A stretch of 64,000 nucleotides of DNA from Brevibacillus borstelensis (GTDB lineage: Bacteria; Bacillota; Bacilli; Brevibacillales; Brevibacillaceae), in NCBI RefSeq assembly GCF_003710865.1, contig NZ_RHHO01000005.1, forward strand, positions 1 to 64,000. Direction: 5' to 3'. The position numbers and the translations under genes are program-made. The notes below the pieces were generated by a model. The model was not told the origin of the DNA, made no database searches, and saw only the letters and a list, made by a program, of their open reading frames with translations. Below are positions 52,909-62,502 of this stretch, piece by piece. The number at the start of each line of letters is the position of its first letter. The first letter of the stretch is position 1.

Positions 52909-54435
52909 CTAGGCGGATTCCTTCATCCCGGTATTCGCTTTGACAACAATTTCATCGTATTTCGCATCGTCTTTGGTCTTCGAGAAGTAGGTACCCAGCC
53001 AGGCTGCAAGGAAACCGAGCGGAATCGAGACGATCCCCGGATTCGAGAGAGGGAACAGAGCTTCTCCGACCAGGATGGCCTTGCCCGCCTCCGGATTCCA
53101 GATGTTCGGACTGAGGAAAACGAGGATCAGCGAGCTGAACAAGCCTACCAGCATACCGACAACAGCCCCGGTCGTATTGAATCGACGCCAGAAGATCGTG
53201 TAAATAATAACCGGCAAATTTGCGCTGGCGGCTACCGCAAAGGCAAGAGCAACGAGGAAAGCGACATTCAGCTTCTGCGCGAACAGGGCAAGCAGGATCG
53301 AGATGACCGAAACGCCGACAGAGGCCCATTTGGCCATGACCATCTGCTCTCTTTCCGTAGCCTTCCCCTGGCGAATGACATGGCCGTAAAAATCATGGGC
53401 AAACGCTGATGCAGCCGTGAGTACGAGACCAGCCACTACCGCCAGAATGGTAGCGAAGGCGACGGCAGACACAAACGCAAAGAGGAAATTGCCCCCTAGG
53501 AATTGGGCCAGCAACGGCGCTCCCATGTTTCCGGCAGGATCCATCTTGTCCGCCCCGACAAATGCGGCTGCGCCGAATCCGAGGAAAATCGTCATGACGT
53601 AGAACAAGCCGATAATCCAGGTGGCGTACACAACAGATTTCCGCGCCGTCGGGGCGTCCTTTACCGTAAAGAACCTCATCAAAATGTGCGGCAGTCCGGC
53701 AGTACCGAGAACGAGCGCCAGATTGAGCGAAATCGTATCGAGGCCGTCCTTGAACTTGTTCCCCGGATTCAGGAACTTTTCGCCCAGCGGCGTTGCCGTT
53801 TTCATTTGCTCGAACATCTGCGTCACGCTGAAGTCAAACTTGGCAAACACCATTACGGAAATAATGAAGGTACCGGCCATCAGCAGAACCGCCTTGACGA
53901 TCTGCACCCAGGAGGTTGCCGTCATGCCGCCAAACACGACGTAAACCGTCATCAGAACGCCTACGATCAGAACAGAGGTCGTGTAGTCGAGACCGAGCAG
54001 CAATTTGATCAGGGCGCCGGCCCCTACCAACTGGGCGATCATGTAAAAAATGGAGATCGCGATGGAGTTCAGAGCCGCTACTCCGCGGACCTGCTTGTTT
54101 TCAAACCGGGCCGCAATCATGTCCGCCATCGTGTACTTTCCGAGATTGCGCAGCGGCTCGGCTACGATGTACAGCACGACGAGATAAGCGACGAGAAAGC
54201 CGATACTGTAAAAGAAGCCGTCAAAGCCGGAGAGAGCAATCATTCCGGCGATCCCGAGGAAAGAGGCCGCGGACATGTAATCGCCGGCGATGGCAAGGCC
54301 GTTCTGCCAACCGGTCAGTCCTCCTCCCGCCGTGTAAAACTCGCTAGTGCTATTGGTCCGTTTGGAGGCGTAATACGTAATAACAAGCGTTAACACAACA
54401 ATTGCCAAAAAGAGTAAAAATGCCATTACATTCAT
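52909..54435 (-). CDS. Sodium:solute symporter, acetate-type (first copy)
   Basis: The 508-aa protein is of the same SSS group as its downstream neighbour (AGDYMSAASFLGIAGMIA; NLALVLGTAGLPHILMRFFTVKDAP in pieces). It has about 13 membrane segments. The start overlaps the stop of the DUF485 gene by four bases, the usual actP-yjcH arrangement. The presence of two SSS genes in tandem suggests different substrates or affinities. Confidence 0.92.
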   Translation of the reverse strand: MNVMAFLLFLAIVVLTLVITYYASKRTNSTSEFYTAGGGLTGWQNGLAIAGDYMSAASFLGIAGMIALSGFDGFFYSIGFLVAYLVVLYIVAEPLRNLGKYTMADMIAARFENKQVRGVAALNSIAISIFYMIAQLVGAGALIKLLLGLDYTTSVLIVGVLMTVYVVFGGMTATSWVQIVKAVLLMAGTFIISVMVFAKFDFSVTQMFEQMKTATPLGEKFLNPGNKFKDGLDTISLNLALVLGTAGLPHILMRFFTVKDAPTARKSVVYATWIIGLFYVMTIFLGFGAAAFVGADKMDPAGNMGAPLLAQFLGGNFLFAFVSAVAFATILAVVAGLVLTAASAFAHDFYGHVIRQGKATEREQMVMAKWASVGVSVISILLALFAQKLNVAFLVALAFAVAASANLPVIIYTIFWRRFNTTGAVVGMLVGLFSSLILVFLSPNIWNPEAGKAILVGEALFPLSNPGIVSIPLGFLAAWLGTYFSKTKDDAKYDEIVVKANTGMKESA

Positions 54436-54782
54436 GCGCTTTTGCCTCCCGTCTCTTGCTTGATCTTCTCTACCAGCTCATCAAACTGCCGCGATTTCCT
54501 GGAATAGATGATGCACAGTCCCCAGGTCATGATAAATTGGCAGAAGGCAAATACCCAGGCCCAGGTAATCGCCCCGAAGGCGGGTTTGTTCAACACTTGA
54601 AAGTAGGAGGTCATGATGGGAAGAGTAAAGTAGAACAAGAAAAAGAAAATGGAGTAGGGTACGATGAATGCTTTTTTTCGTCTAAGCAGCTCCTGAAACG
54701 TCGCCGACCGGATGATAGACGTGTACTGGACAGACGTCTGCTTCTCAGACATGGCCTTCGCTGTCGAGCTTGTATTTCCCAT
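54432..54782 (-). CDS. DUF485 membrane protein, symporter partner
   Basis: The 116-aa product has two membrane segments in a layout typical of YjcH/DUF485, which accompanies ActP-type symporters. The ATG at 54782 has AGGGGAG nine bases upstream; the frame extends to 54929. It is translationally coupled to the first symporter gene. Its precise role is unknown. Confidence 0.88.
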   Translation of the reverse strand: MGNTSSTAKAMSEKQTSVQYTSIIRSATFQELLRRKKAFIVPYSIFFFLFYFTLPIMTSYFQVLNKPAFGAITWAWVFAFCQFIMTWGLCIIYSRKSRQFDELVEKIKQETGGKSA

Positions 54783-54822
54783 TGTGGAATCTCCCCTTGT
54801 CAAGAATGTGTAACCGCGCCAT

Positions 54823-54836
54823 TGAAAGCGCTTCCT
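54823..54836. promoter_or_regulatory. CcpA cre box
   Basis: TGAAAGCGCTTCCT matches the cre consensus TGWAARCGYTWNCW at all positions. It lies 41 bases before the DUF485 start and just downstream of a TAAAAT -10-like sequence on the minus strand, so CcpA binding should repress. Confidence 0.75.
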
Positions 54837-54932
54837 TATTTTACAAAAAAATTCCCAATATTGTTTACATTTGCGCGCGACATGCAAAAAGTAGCGCGTC
54901 AAAAGCAAAAAATACGGGATCAAAGTCAAGCT

Positions 54933-55670
54933 CTACCCTTCCAGGCGTTTCAGCAGATCTTTTGCTGCGGTCCGGGAGACGGGAAGCCGAACCGGATTGG
55001 GCCCTTTCAGGATCAGATTGTACGCGCCGTTGAACCACGGCTGAAGCTCGCTTACATACTGCAGGTTTACCAGGTAGCTTTTATGCGTCCGAAAGAACGG
55101 GTAAGCCTGGAGCTTTTCCTCCAACTGCTGCAATGTCATGCGCGTCGTATACACTTCCGACTCCGTCCAGATTTGAACGACTCGCTCATCCCGGACAGCG
55201 TACATCACGGTGCTGGGATCGATCACCACCAAACGGTTGTTGTCCTCGATGATCATCTTCGCTACCTTCGAGGGATTCGGCAAAGCAGATGGCGGAGCCG
55301 TTTCCGAAAGCCGTTTCCTCAACCGTTGCAGTGTTTCTTTCAGCCGCTGCGGTTCTGTCGGCTTTAACAGGTAATCGACCGCATTCAGCTTGAACGCTTC
55401 GACAGCGTAGTCTTCATGTGCAGTGGAAAATACGAGCAGAGGCCGTTTCTTGCGGGCGGCCAACATGCGCGCGGCCTGGTCCCCCTCCAGCTCCGGCATT
55501 TTGATGTCGAGAAACACCACGTCCGGTTCGTATTCCTCTACCAACTGCAGAAGCTCGCGGCCATTTGTCGCACAGGGCAGTACCTCCACATCGGCCTCCT
55601 GCTCCAGCAAATAGACCAGCTCCTCCCTCGCCAGCCTTTCATCCTCTGCGATCATGATTCGGATCTGCAT
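54933..55670 (-). CDS. LytTR-family response regulator
   Basis: The 245-aa product has a receiver domain with Asp55 (VVFLDIKMP) and switch residue Lys in YLLKPTEP, and a LytTR DNA-binding domain from about residue 140 (TVMYAVRDERVVQI, FFRTHKSYLVNL). It is the partner of the LytS-like kinase upstream, with which it overlaps by one base. It lies just before the symporter operon and likely controls it. Confidence 0.93.
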   Translation of the reverse strand: MQIRIMIAEDERLAREELVYLLEQEADVEVLPCATNGRELLQLVEEYEPDVVFLDIKMPELEGDQAARMLAARKKRPLLVFSTAHEDYAVEAFKLNAVDYLLKPTEPQRLKETLQRLRKRLSETAPPSALPNPSKVAKMIIEDNNRLVVIDPSTVMYAVRDERVVQIWTESEVYTTRMTLQQLEEKLQAYPFFRTHKSYLVNLQYVSELQPWFNGAYNLILKGPNPVRLPVSRTAAKDLLKRLEG

Positions 55671-57421
55671 CAGGCATCTTCTCCTCGTCTATGTGGAATT
55701 GCAAACTGGATGCGGCAGCCTCCTTCCGGCAGGTTGGAAAAATGGAGCTTCGATTCCGGACCGAGAAGGCTGATTAAACGCTGGTTGACATTGTATACGC
55801 CGATGCCGTTGCCGTCTTTGCTCTCAAGCGGCGTATTGCCCAGCTTGTCCAGAAGCGGCTCCGGAACGCCTGCACCATTGTCCTCGACCACGACGGAGAT
55901 GCAGTCACTCTCCTCTCTGACCGCAATGGCGATACGTCCGCCGCTCGGCTTTCCGCTAAGGCCGTGCTGGATGCTGTTCTCCACCAACGGCTGCAAGGTG
56001 CCGAACGGAATCAACGCCTGCTCCACACCCGGCTCTACCTCGCGCGAAACCGTAAATTGCTCTGCAAAGCGTATGCTGATAATTTCCAGATACGCATTCA
56101 GGTGCTGCAGCTCCTGCCCGACGGATACGAGCGGCGTCGAGGTCATTTTCAGGTTGAGCCGCATGAAAACCCCCAGCTGAATCGTCATGTGGCGGGCGAG
56201 ATCGGGGTTGATCCGAATCAGCGTAACGATCGAGTTTAATGTATTAAACAGGAAATGGGGATGAATTTGAGCCTGAAGCATTCGCAGCTCCGCGTCCTTC
56301 ATTAAACCCTTCATCTTCTCTGCGAGCGTCAACGTCAATTGGTTGGATAACAGGTTTCCCAGACCTTTTGCCAGCGCTTCCTGAATTTTGCCGATCTGCT
56401 GCGGCCGTCTAAAATACAGCTTGATCAGCCCGACGACACTCTCCCCTTCTCTGATCGGAACGACGATGGCTGCTTGCAGCGGACAGTTATTTCGCTCGCA
56501 CGGAAGATGCTCGCGGGAAAGACTCGTCTGTATCCCTCCGGTGTAGATGACGAGGCGGGCCAGCTCACTGCGTATCGGCTCCCCGGCTACATGGTGGTCC
56601 GATCCCGCGCCTACGTGGGCTAGAAGCTGCTCTCTGTCTGTCACGGCGACTGCGCTGGCCTTCGCCTCTCTGAGCAGGATATACGCTACGGATTGGGCCG
56701 TCTGCGGAGTCAAGCCCATCTTCAAGTGGGGCAGGATGCGTTCGGCAATCGTGAAGGCCCGCTCCGCCTCCATCGCGGCAGAGCGTTCTTCTTCGCGGAG
56801 AGCGACGCGGATCATCGTTGTGAAAATAGCGATGGAAATGCTATTGGTAAGCACCATAGGAATTCCGATAATATTCACAATCGCTCGGACAAGCTCGGGA
56901 GGCTGGGCCAGTATGAGCAAAAGCGACATCTGTATGATCGGGGCAAACATTCCGATAAACAGCGCTTTGGACGGAGAGATCACGCGCTCTTGCGAGAAAA
57001 AGCGGGCAACGTATCCGGCCAGAAGGCCCGTAATCGGGCTGGACAAGCCAAACGCCCAGGCGCCAAGACCACTCAAGCTGAACAAATGGCAGCCCGCGAT
57101 CAGGCCAGCACCCAGTCCTACGAACGGCCCTCCGAGAAGGCCGCCGATCACAACACCGACAAGAGTTGAGTTTGCAATAACTTCACTTGGCTGAAGCGGA
57201 AAAATCCAAAAAGCCGGGTTGTACGTCTCCTCGTGGACGACCACGCCCGCATACGTGCCCGCAATGCCGAACAGTCCGAATAATAAAGAGTACGCCACCG
57301 ACGTCCATAATTGCAGCTCGCGGTCGAGTAATTGGCGAAACAGCGGAATTCTCGTCAGGATAAAGGCGATGGTAAGCAGGATGCCCATCCTCTCGATCAA
57401 CAGCAGCGTCAAATGCTCCAA
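55670..57421 (-). CDS. LytS-type sensor histidine kinase
   Basis: The 583-aa protein has five or six N-terminal membrane segments of 5TM-LYT type (NSTLVGVVIGGLLGGPFVGLG in part), a GAF-like linker, and a His_kinase/ATPase with IHPHFLFNTLN (phospho-His) and DNGAGVP. The start is TTG with GGAGG eight bases upstream. Relatives (LytS, BtsS, YpdA) sense pyruvate or membrane state. With the SSS genes nearby, monocarboxylate sensing is likely but inferred. Confidence 0.92.
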   Translation of the reverse strand: MEHLTLLLIERMGILLTIAFILTRIPLFRQLLDRELQLWTSVAYSLLFGLFGIAGTYAGVVVHEETYNPAFWIFPLQPSEVIANSTLVGVVIGGLLGGPFVGLGAGLIAGCHLFSLSGLGAWAFGLSSPITGLLAGYVARFFSQERVISPSKALFIGMFAPIIQMSLLLILAQPPELVRAIVNIIGIPMVLTNSISIAIFTTMIRVALREEERSAAMEAERAFTIAERILPHLKMGLTPQTAQSVAYILLREAKASAVAVTDREQLLAHVGAGSDHHVAGEPIRSELARLVIYTGGIQTSLSREHLPCERNNCPLQAAIVVPIREGESVVGLIKLYFRRPQQIGKIQEALAKGLGNLLSNQLTLTLAEKMKGLMKDAELRMLQAQIHPHFLFNTLNSIVTLIRINPDLARHMTIQLGVFMRLNLKMTSTPLVSVGQELQHLNAYLEIISIRFAEQFTVSREVEPGVEQALIPFGTLQPLVENSIQHGLSGKPSGGRIAIAVREESDCISVVVEDNGAGVPEPLLDKLGNTPLESKDGNGIGVYNVNQRLISLLGPESKLHFSNLPEGGCRIQFAIPHRRGEDA

Positions 57422-57572
57422 GGCCCCTACCTCCGAAAAAAGTCATAAATAGGCATATTCTAACAATTCCGCTTTTTCCCCCGCTTTCCCTGCCGGGACA
57501 GACAAACGGGACGGGTGATTTGCATATGATAGCTTTTGCCTAAATTTTCTACAGCAGGAAGGGTGAAGACGA

Positions 57573-59426
57573 ATGTGCGGAATTACCGGCTGGATCGATT
57601 GGGAGAAGGATCTTACCCAAGAACACGCTGTTTTGCAAGCAATGACGCGGACTTTAACGGATCGGGGACCGGATGAAGAAGGATATTGGTGGGCAGACTC
57701 CAAGCATGCGGCCTTCGGTCATCGCCGTCTGGTCGTCGTCGACCCTGCCGGTGGGCGTCAGCCTATGTCACGACAGCAAAATGGGCGGGCGTATACGCTC
57801 GTTTACAATGGGGAGCTGTACAACACGGAAGATATTCGACGGGAGCTGATTGCCCGCGGCCATTCGTTTCGCTCCCACTCGGATACAGAGGTTCTGCTCG
57901 CCGCTTATATCGAATGGGAAGCAGACTGCGTGCACAAGCTCAATGGCATATTCGCCTTCGCTGTTTGGGATGAGCAGAGGCAACAGATGTTTTTGGCGCG
58001 TGACCGTCTAGGGGTAAAACCGCTCTTTTACGCGAAAAGGGGAACCGCTTTTTTATTCGCATCGGAGTTGAAAGCTTTATTGGCTAATCCTTTGGTAAAA
58101 CCCGTCTTGTCGCGGGAAGGGCTGGCAGAAATTTTTGTGCTCGGACCCTCGCGCACCCCTGGGCATGGCGTCTTTCATGACGTCCATGAGCTGCGGCCTG
58201 GCTGCCATTTGACCATTTCTCGCGAAGGCGTTTCGATCAGGCGCTACTGGAGCCTGGAGAGCCAGCCTCACGAGGATGATGTCGAACAGACGGCTGCCAC
58301 CGTGCGCCAGCTTTTGGCCGACTCGATCAAACGGCAGCTTGTCTCGGATGTCCCGATCGCCACACTGCTGTCCGGCGGTCTTGATTCCAGCGCAATCACG
58401 GCGGTCGCTGCAGCTGTGTTTCAGGAGGAAGGCCGAGGCGCTCTCCATACCTACTCCATCGATTATGTGAACAACGCTTCTCATTTCCAGCAAAGCGACT
58501 TCCAGCCGACCGATGACGCTCCTTTCGTCCGCTTGATCTCCGAACGGTTCGGCACCGTTCACCACACCCTCGAATTCGATACCCCTGAATTGGTCAGCGC
58601 CCTGCATACCGCACTTTTCGCCCGTGATCTTCCGGGGATGGCCGATGTCGACTCCTCTCTCTATCTGTTCTGCCGGGAAATCAAGAAAGAGACAACTGTC
58701 GTCTTGTCGGGAGAATGCGCCGACGAAATGTTCGGGGGCTATCCGTGGTTCCATCGGGAAGAGCTGCTTGGCGCGAATACCTTTCCCTGGGCGCAAGCTA
58801 CCCGGGAGCGTGCCGGCTGGCTTTCCGCCGAGATGAGAGACTGGATCAGGCCCGAGGAATATGTAGCCCAACGCTACGAGGAGACGCTCGACGAGGTGCC
58901 CCGCTTGCCTGGCGAAAACCCGCTTGCGGCTAGAAGACGGGAGCTGTTTTATCTGAATCTCACCTGGTTTATGAATACCCTGCTGGATCGGAAAGACCGA
59001 ATGAGCATGAAGGCAAGCCTGGAGGCGAGGGTTCCGTTTTGCGACCATCGACTGATGCAATACGTCTGGAATATTCCTTGGGAGCTAAAAAACTGGGGTA
59101 ATCGCGAAAAAGGGATTCTCAGAAAGGCACTGGAAGGAATCGTTCCGGAAGAAGTGCTGTACCGCAAAAAAAGTCCATACCCGAAAACACATAACCCGGC
59201 CTATACGAAAGCAACGCGCTCCTGGCTCTTGAACGTGCTGGAGGACAGCTCCTCGCCATTGCATCAAGTCATTGACCAAACCCGGGTCAAAGCCTTCGCG
59301 ATGTCAGAAGCTCAGGCCTCGGGAAAACCCTATTTCGGCCAACTGATGGGCAGCCCGCAGATGTTTGCCTACCTGGCATCGATTGACCTGTGGATGAGAG
59401 AGTACAACATCACCATTTCTTCGTAA
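57573..59426 (+). CDS. asnB: Asparagine synthetase (glutamine-hydrolysing), AsnO-like
   Basis: The 617-aa product has Cys2 as N-terminal nucleophile (MCGITGW), the glutaminase domain (NGELYN, SDTEVLL) and the synthetase P-loop SGGLDSS near residue 270. It makes asparagine from aspartate with ATP and glutamine. The size (close to 614) and the spore-forming context favour AsnO, the B. subtilis sporulation paralogue. A terminator follows. Confidence 0.93.
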   Translation: MCGITGWIDWEKDLTQEHAVLQAMTRTLTDRGPDEEGYWWADSKHAAFGHRRLVVVDPAGGRQPMSRQQNGRAYTLVYNGELYNTEDIRRELIARGHSFRSHSDTEVLLAAYIEWEADCVHKLNGIFAFAVWDEQRQQMFLARDRLGVKPLFYAKRGTAFLFASELKALLANPLVKPVLSREGLAEIFVLGPSRTPGHGVFHDVHELRPGCHLTISREGVSIRRYWSLESQPHEDDVEQTAATVRQLLADSIKRQLVSDVPIATLLSGGLDSSAITAVAAAVFQEEGRGALHTYSIDYVNNASHFQQSDFQPTDDAPFVRLISERFGTVHHTLEFDTPELVSALHTALFARDLPGMADVDSSLYLFCREIKKETTVVLSGECADEMFGGYPWFHREELLGANTFPWAQATRERAGWLSAEMRDWIRPEEYVAQRYEETLDEVPRLPGENPLAARRRELFYLNLTWFMNTLLDRKDRMSMKASLEARVPFCDHRLMQYVWNIPWELKNWGNREKGILRKALEGIVPEEVLYRKKSPYPKTHNPAYTKATRSWLLNVLEDSSSPLHQVIDQTRVKAFAMSEAQASGKPYFGQLMGSPQMFAYLASIDLWMREYNITISS

Positions 59427-59441
59427 ATTAGCGCAAATGCC

Positions 59442-59474
59442 AAAAAAACCGTCTGAATGAACTCAGACGGTTTT
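59442..59474 (+). terminator. Terminator of asnB
   Basis: AAAACCGTCTGA pairs with TCAGACGGTTTT around ATGAAC. Confidence 0.85.
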
Positions 59475-59489
59475 CGTTGTTTCGTGATA

Positions 59490-59893
59490 AGCAAGGAATG
59501 CTGTAAGCCAGGTTCTGTCTCTCCCGTGCTGCAAACGGATCTGCTCCTCGCACCAAGAGCGGTAGTCATCTATCTATGGCATCCGAGATGCCATCCGTCC
59601 CTCCGTTCAGTTCCTTCGGGACGGTTCCCCTACCAAATTTGGGTTTCTCGCTCGCAGGGTTTACCGCGTTCCATCTCCCCTGTCGCCAGGGAAGCTACGT
59701 TTCTGTGGCACTTTCAGCGTACTCGGGTCTCTGGAAGAGAACCCTTTCCACGCCGTCAGCGAAGCAAATGCCTCGCTGCCCTGGTTTGCACCAGGTACGA
59801 ACACTCCAGACATCTCAGTCTGGGCGAGCCTGGACTTTCCTCTACCGCCGACCATAAAGGCCGCGGCAGCGACTACCCGCATTCCTTGCCCAC
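59490..59893 (-). ncRNA. rnpB: RNase P RNA, B-type
   Basis: On the minus strand the ends GCAAGGAATGC and GCATTCCTTGC pair (P1). The universally conserved GAGGAAAGTCC near the 5' end and AGAGACAGAACCTGGCTTACAG-like 3' region (in two parts) are present, with AGATGACTACC before it. The length of about 400 nt and the layout match the Bacillus-type catalytic RNA that cuts tRNA 5' leaders. Confidence 0.96.
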
Positions 59894-59914
59894 TCGTATG
59901 AATCAGCAATAAAT

Positions 59915-59943
59915 AATGTACCATATCTGTGTTTCCCGGTCAA
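59915..59943 (-). promoter_or_regulatory. rnpB promoter
   Basis: TTGACC and TACATT are separated by 17 bases on the minus strand, about 25 bases before the RNA 5' end. Confidence 0.7.
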
Positions 59944-60044
59944 CCGAAAGCCGCTGGAAGCACTGGAAATTGTTAATGCAGCAGCGTTGTAGTACAATAT
60001 GGGATGTCATTTGCAAGCCATACCCCAAGACAGGAGAGATTTCG

Positions 60045-60575
60045 ATGCTGCTGTTACCTTTCGAGAATCACGTCCCCCGCATTCATGAGTCTGTCTTTCT
60101 TGCAAAAGGCGTCGTCATCTCCGGCGATGTTACGATTGGAGAGGATACGTCGATCTGGTACAATACCGTCATCCGCGGAGATATTGCTCCCACCGTCATC
60201 GGGCGCAGGGTAAGCGTGCAGGACAACAGCACGCTGCATCAAAGTCCGGGAAACCCGTTGATCGTGGAAGACGAAGTGACGATCGGACACAATGTCGTTC
60301 TGCACAGTTGCGTGATTCGCCGCGGCGCCTTGATCGGCATGGGCTCTATCGTGATGGATGGAGCGGAGATCGGCGAGCAAGCAATGGTTGGAGCGGGAGC
60401 GCTCGTCCCACCGGGTATGAAGGTCCCTCCTCGCACTCTCGTCATCGGCTCGCCCGCCAAAATCAAGCGCGAGCTCACGGAAGACGACTTCAAGGAGCTT
60501 CGGCGCATCCGCCAGTCTTACGTGGACAAGGGCAAGATTTACCGCAAATTGGAAGAACAACCGCTCTCCAGATGA
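60045..60575 (+). CDS. Gamma-carbonic anhydrase family protein
   Basis: The 176-aa product is a left-handed beta-helix protein with hexapeptide repeats, VVISGDVTIGEDTSIWYNTV in pieces, and His ligands in STLHQSP, TIGHNVVLH. These are the zinc-ligand positions of gamma-carbonic anhydrases and YrdA/YtoA-type relatives. Activity is often weak. AGGAGAG six bases upstream supports the ATG at 60045. Confidence 0.9.
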   Translation: MLLLPFENHVPRIHESVFLAKGVVISGDVTIGEDTSIWYNTVIRGDIAPTVIGRRVSVQDNSTLHQSPGNPLIVEDEVTIGHNVVLHSCVIRRGALIGMGSIVMDGAEIGEQAMVGAGALVPPGMKVPPRTLVIGSPAKIKRELTEDDFKELRRIRQSYVDKGKIYRKLEEQPLSR

Positions 60576-60594
60576 TGATGGAGAGCGGTTTTTT
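60559..60594. terminator. Bidirectional terminator
   Basis: AACCGCTCTCCA pairs with TGGAGAGCGGTT, followed by TTTT. It overlaps the stop codon region of the preceding gene and is close to the convergent DUF1385 gene. Confidence 0.8.
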
Positions 60595-60595
60595 C

Positions 60596-61282
60596 TTATG
60601 CTGCCTCGGTTGCTTGCAATTCCTTGCTGCGAATGTACTCAAATTGGCGATAGGAGCGGATGGCTGTCTCCAGATGGAGGCGGTTTGGTTCTTTGGTGGT
60701 CAAGTACCGCTGGAAGAAAGCCGAAATGCGGTACAGGAAGCCGCAATATTTTCGCAGCAGCTTATCCCCTACCATCCCGATAAAAATTCCCGCACATCCG
60801 GCAGCTACGCCAAAAGCGAGCGGAACGAACGGAATGGCCAGAAGAAATCCGGCAAAAAAACAGACGACGAGGTTCGTTGAGCACCCGGCGTTCACGATGT
60901 CCGCCCGGGCGATTTCCTCCCACGACTCCAGCCGTTTTTCTCCTCCGTAGCTGAAGACTTTATGCTCGGCACCGTGAAACTTTTTCAATTCACGCGGAAA
61001 TACGAAGTGAAAACCAGCCACATAAATGGCTGCCCACCACGGATCGACTACAGCCGCTTCCGGGTAGACCAGCGCGGCGAGCACATACAAGACAAGACCC
61101 AGATGCAATATTTGGTAGTACCAAGGGAAAGAGAAAAAGATCCGCACCCACAGCTTGCCGATCGTCCGCAGGCTGATTTTCTCGGCCCATACTTCTATCA
61201 CGCCGTTTTTTACTTCTGCACAAGCCAGGACGTTCCGATCATGAAACAGGACACCGCGAGCAAAAGAAATCCCCATAATCAT
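60596..61282 (-). CDS. DUF1385 membrane protein, YqhQ-like
   Basis: The 228-aa protein has three or four membrane segments and the conserved metal-like block KKFHGAEHKVF near residue 100, followed by ADIVNAGCSTNLVV. These are characteristic of DUF1385 (Bacillus YqhQ), recently viewed as possible metal-dependent enzymes; function is unknown. AAGGAGAAT precedes the ATG. It is shorter than YqhQ (about 318 aa), and lacks part of the N-terminal region. Confidence 0.75.
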   Translation of the reverse strand: MIMGISFARGVLFHDRNVLACAEVKNGVIEVWAEKISLRTIGKLWVRIFFSFPWYYQILHLGLVLYVLAALVYPEAAVVDPWWAAIYVAGFHFVFPRELKKFHGAEHKVFSYGGEKRLESWEEIARADIVNAGCSTNLVVCFFAGFLLAIPFVPLAFGVAAGCAGIFIGMVGDKLLRKYCGFLYRISAFFQRYLTTKEPNRLHLETAIRSYRQFEYIRSKELQATEAA

Positions 61283-61358
61283 GTTTTATCTATTCTCCTT
61301 CCGTTCCATCATCAGTATAATTAGAGGAATGTACGCAGAATGAAGGAGGGGTCAATCC

Positions 61359-62474
61359 ATGATCCGTATGGTACCAACTACACCGCTTACACCTCAGCAC
61401 GACCCGTGGGAGCCGCTTTTTCATGCGACGCCGCCTGCCTACAAGCTGACAAGTGTCGAGTTTACGGTTACCAACCTGTGCAACCTCCGCTGCGAGCATT
61501 GTGCAGTTGGTGACACCCTTCGTTTCAAAGACGATCCTGCCCTGCCGATCCAGACCATCCTGAATCGTCTGGATGAAGCGCAGGACCTCGCTACTATCAG
61601 TATAACAGGCGGAGAACCAATGTACAGCGAGCGCACCGTCAAGGAAATCATTCTCCCGCTGCTTCGCTACGCGACGGACAGAGGCCTTCGCACCCAGATC
61701 AACTCCAATCTGTCGATGCCATTTTCCAGGTATGAAATGATATTGCCTTACATAGATGTGATGCACATGTCCTGGAACTGGGCGACGCCCGAAGAGTTCC
61801 GTACCATTGTTTACGCAAAAAGCAGGCAGATGGTTTCTTCCAAACAGGCTGAACAGCAGTTTGCCACGATGTGGTCCAATGCGCAGAAGCTTGCCGACGC
61901 CGGCGTTTTTGTCTCTGCCGAAACAATGCTAAACCCCCGAACATACCAGAAATTGGATATCCTTCACAAGCAGATTCAGGAAATGGGCTGCCTCCGTCAC
62001 GAAGTGCATCCCATGTACGCCAGCGATTTCGCACGTGAACTGGATGTTTTGACTTTGGATGAGCTTCGTCAAGCTGTTGCACACATGCTGGAAATCCGCA
62101 ATGAGAATTTGTGGATGCTCTTTGGCACCTTGCCGTTCTTTGCCTGCAGTCCATTGGAGGCGGACAGAGAACTGATCCTGAAGCTGCGGGAGGCCAAAAA
62201 CGTAACGGTACGCAACGATCCGGACGGCCGAAACAGACTAAACGTAAACGTCTTTACCGGAGACGTCATCGTCACTGATTTCGGAGATGTCGCTCCTTTG
62301 GGCAACATCCAGACCGACCGTTTGGATACCATGTTCAGCCGCTGGCAGGAGCACCCGCTGAACCAAAACATCAACTGCTACTGTCCGGCTGCCTCTTGTG
62401 CCGGCCCCAACCTGCTGGTTGCCAACACCTACTATGCAAATGAAAACTTTAAAGAGAGAAAAGCGCTGATTTAA
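61359..62474 (+). CDS. yfkAB: Radical SAM/CxCxxxxC protein YfkAB
   Basis: The 371-aa product has the radical SAM cluster motif CNLRCEHC near residue 41 (CX3CX2C) and a C-terminal CYCPAASC (CxCxxxxC), the defining pair of YfkAB. Radical SAM chemistry is certain by motif; the substrate is unknown. AAGGAGG nine bases upstream supports the ATG. It is followed 28 bases later by the SASP gene. Confidence 0.93.
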   Translation: MIRMVPTTPLTPQHDPWEPLFHATPPAYKLTSVEFTVTNLCNLRCEHCAVGDTLRFKDDPALPIQTILNRLDEAQDLATISITGGEPMYSERTVKEIILPLLRYATDRGLRTQINSNLSMPFSRYEMILPYIDVMHMSWNWATPEEFRTIVYAKSRQMVSSKQAEQQFATMWSNAQKLADAGVFVSAETMLNPRTYQKLDILHKQIQEMGCLRHEVHPMYASDFARELDVLTLDELRQAVAHMLEIRNENLWMLFGTLPFFACSPLEADRELILKLREAKNVTVRNDPDGRNRLNVNVFTGDVIVTDFGDVAPLGNIQTDRLDTMFSRWQEHPLNQNINCYCPAASCAGPNLLVANTYYANENFKERKALI

Positions 62475-62502
62475 TGGGCAAACTACCTGTGAGGTGATTT
62501 GC

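Noticed and set aside
59457..59924. Protein-coding frames on both strands between asnB and the gamma-carbonic anhydrase gene
   Set aside because: The region is rnpB; its conserved RNA motifs explain the sequence, and the frames are by chance.
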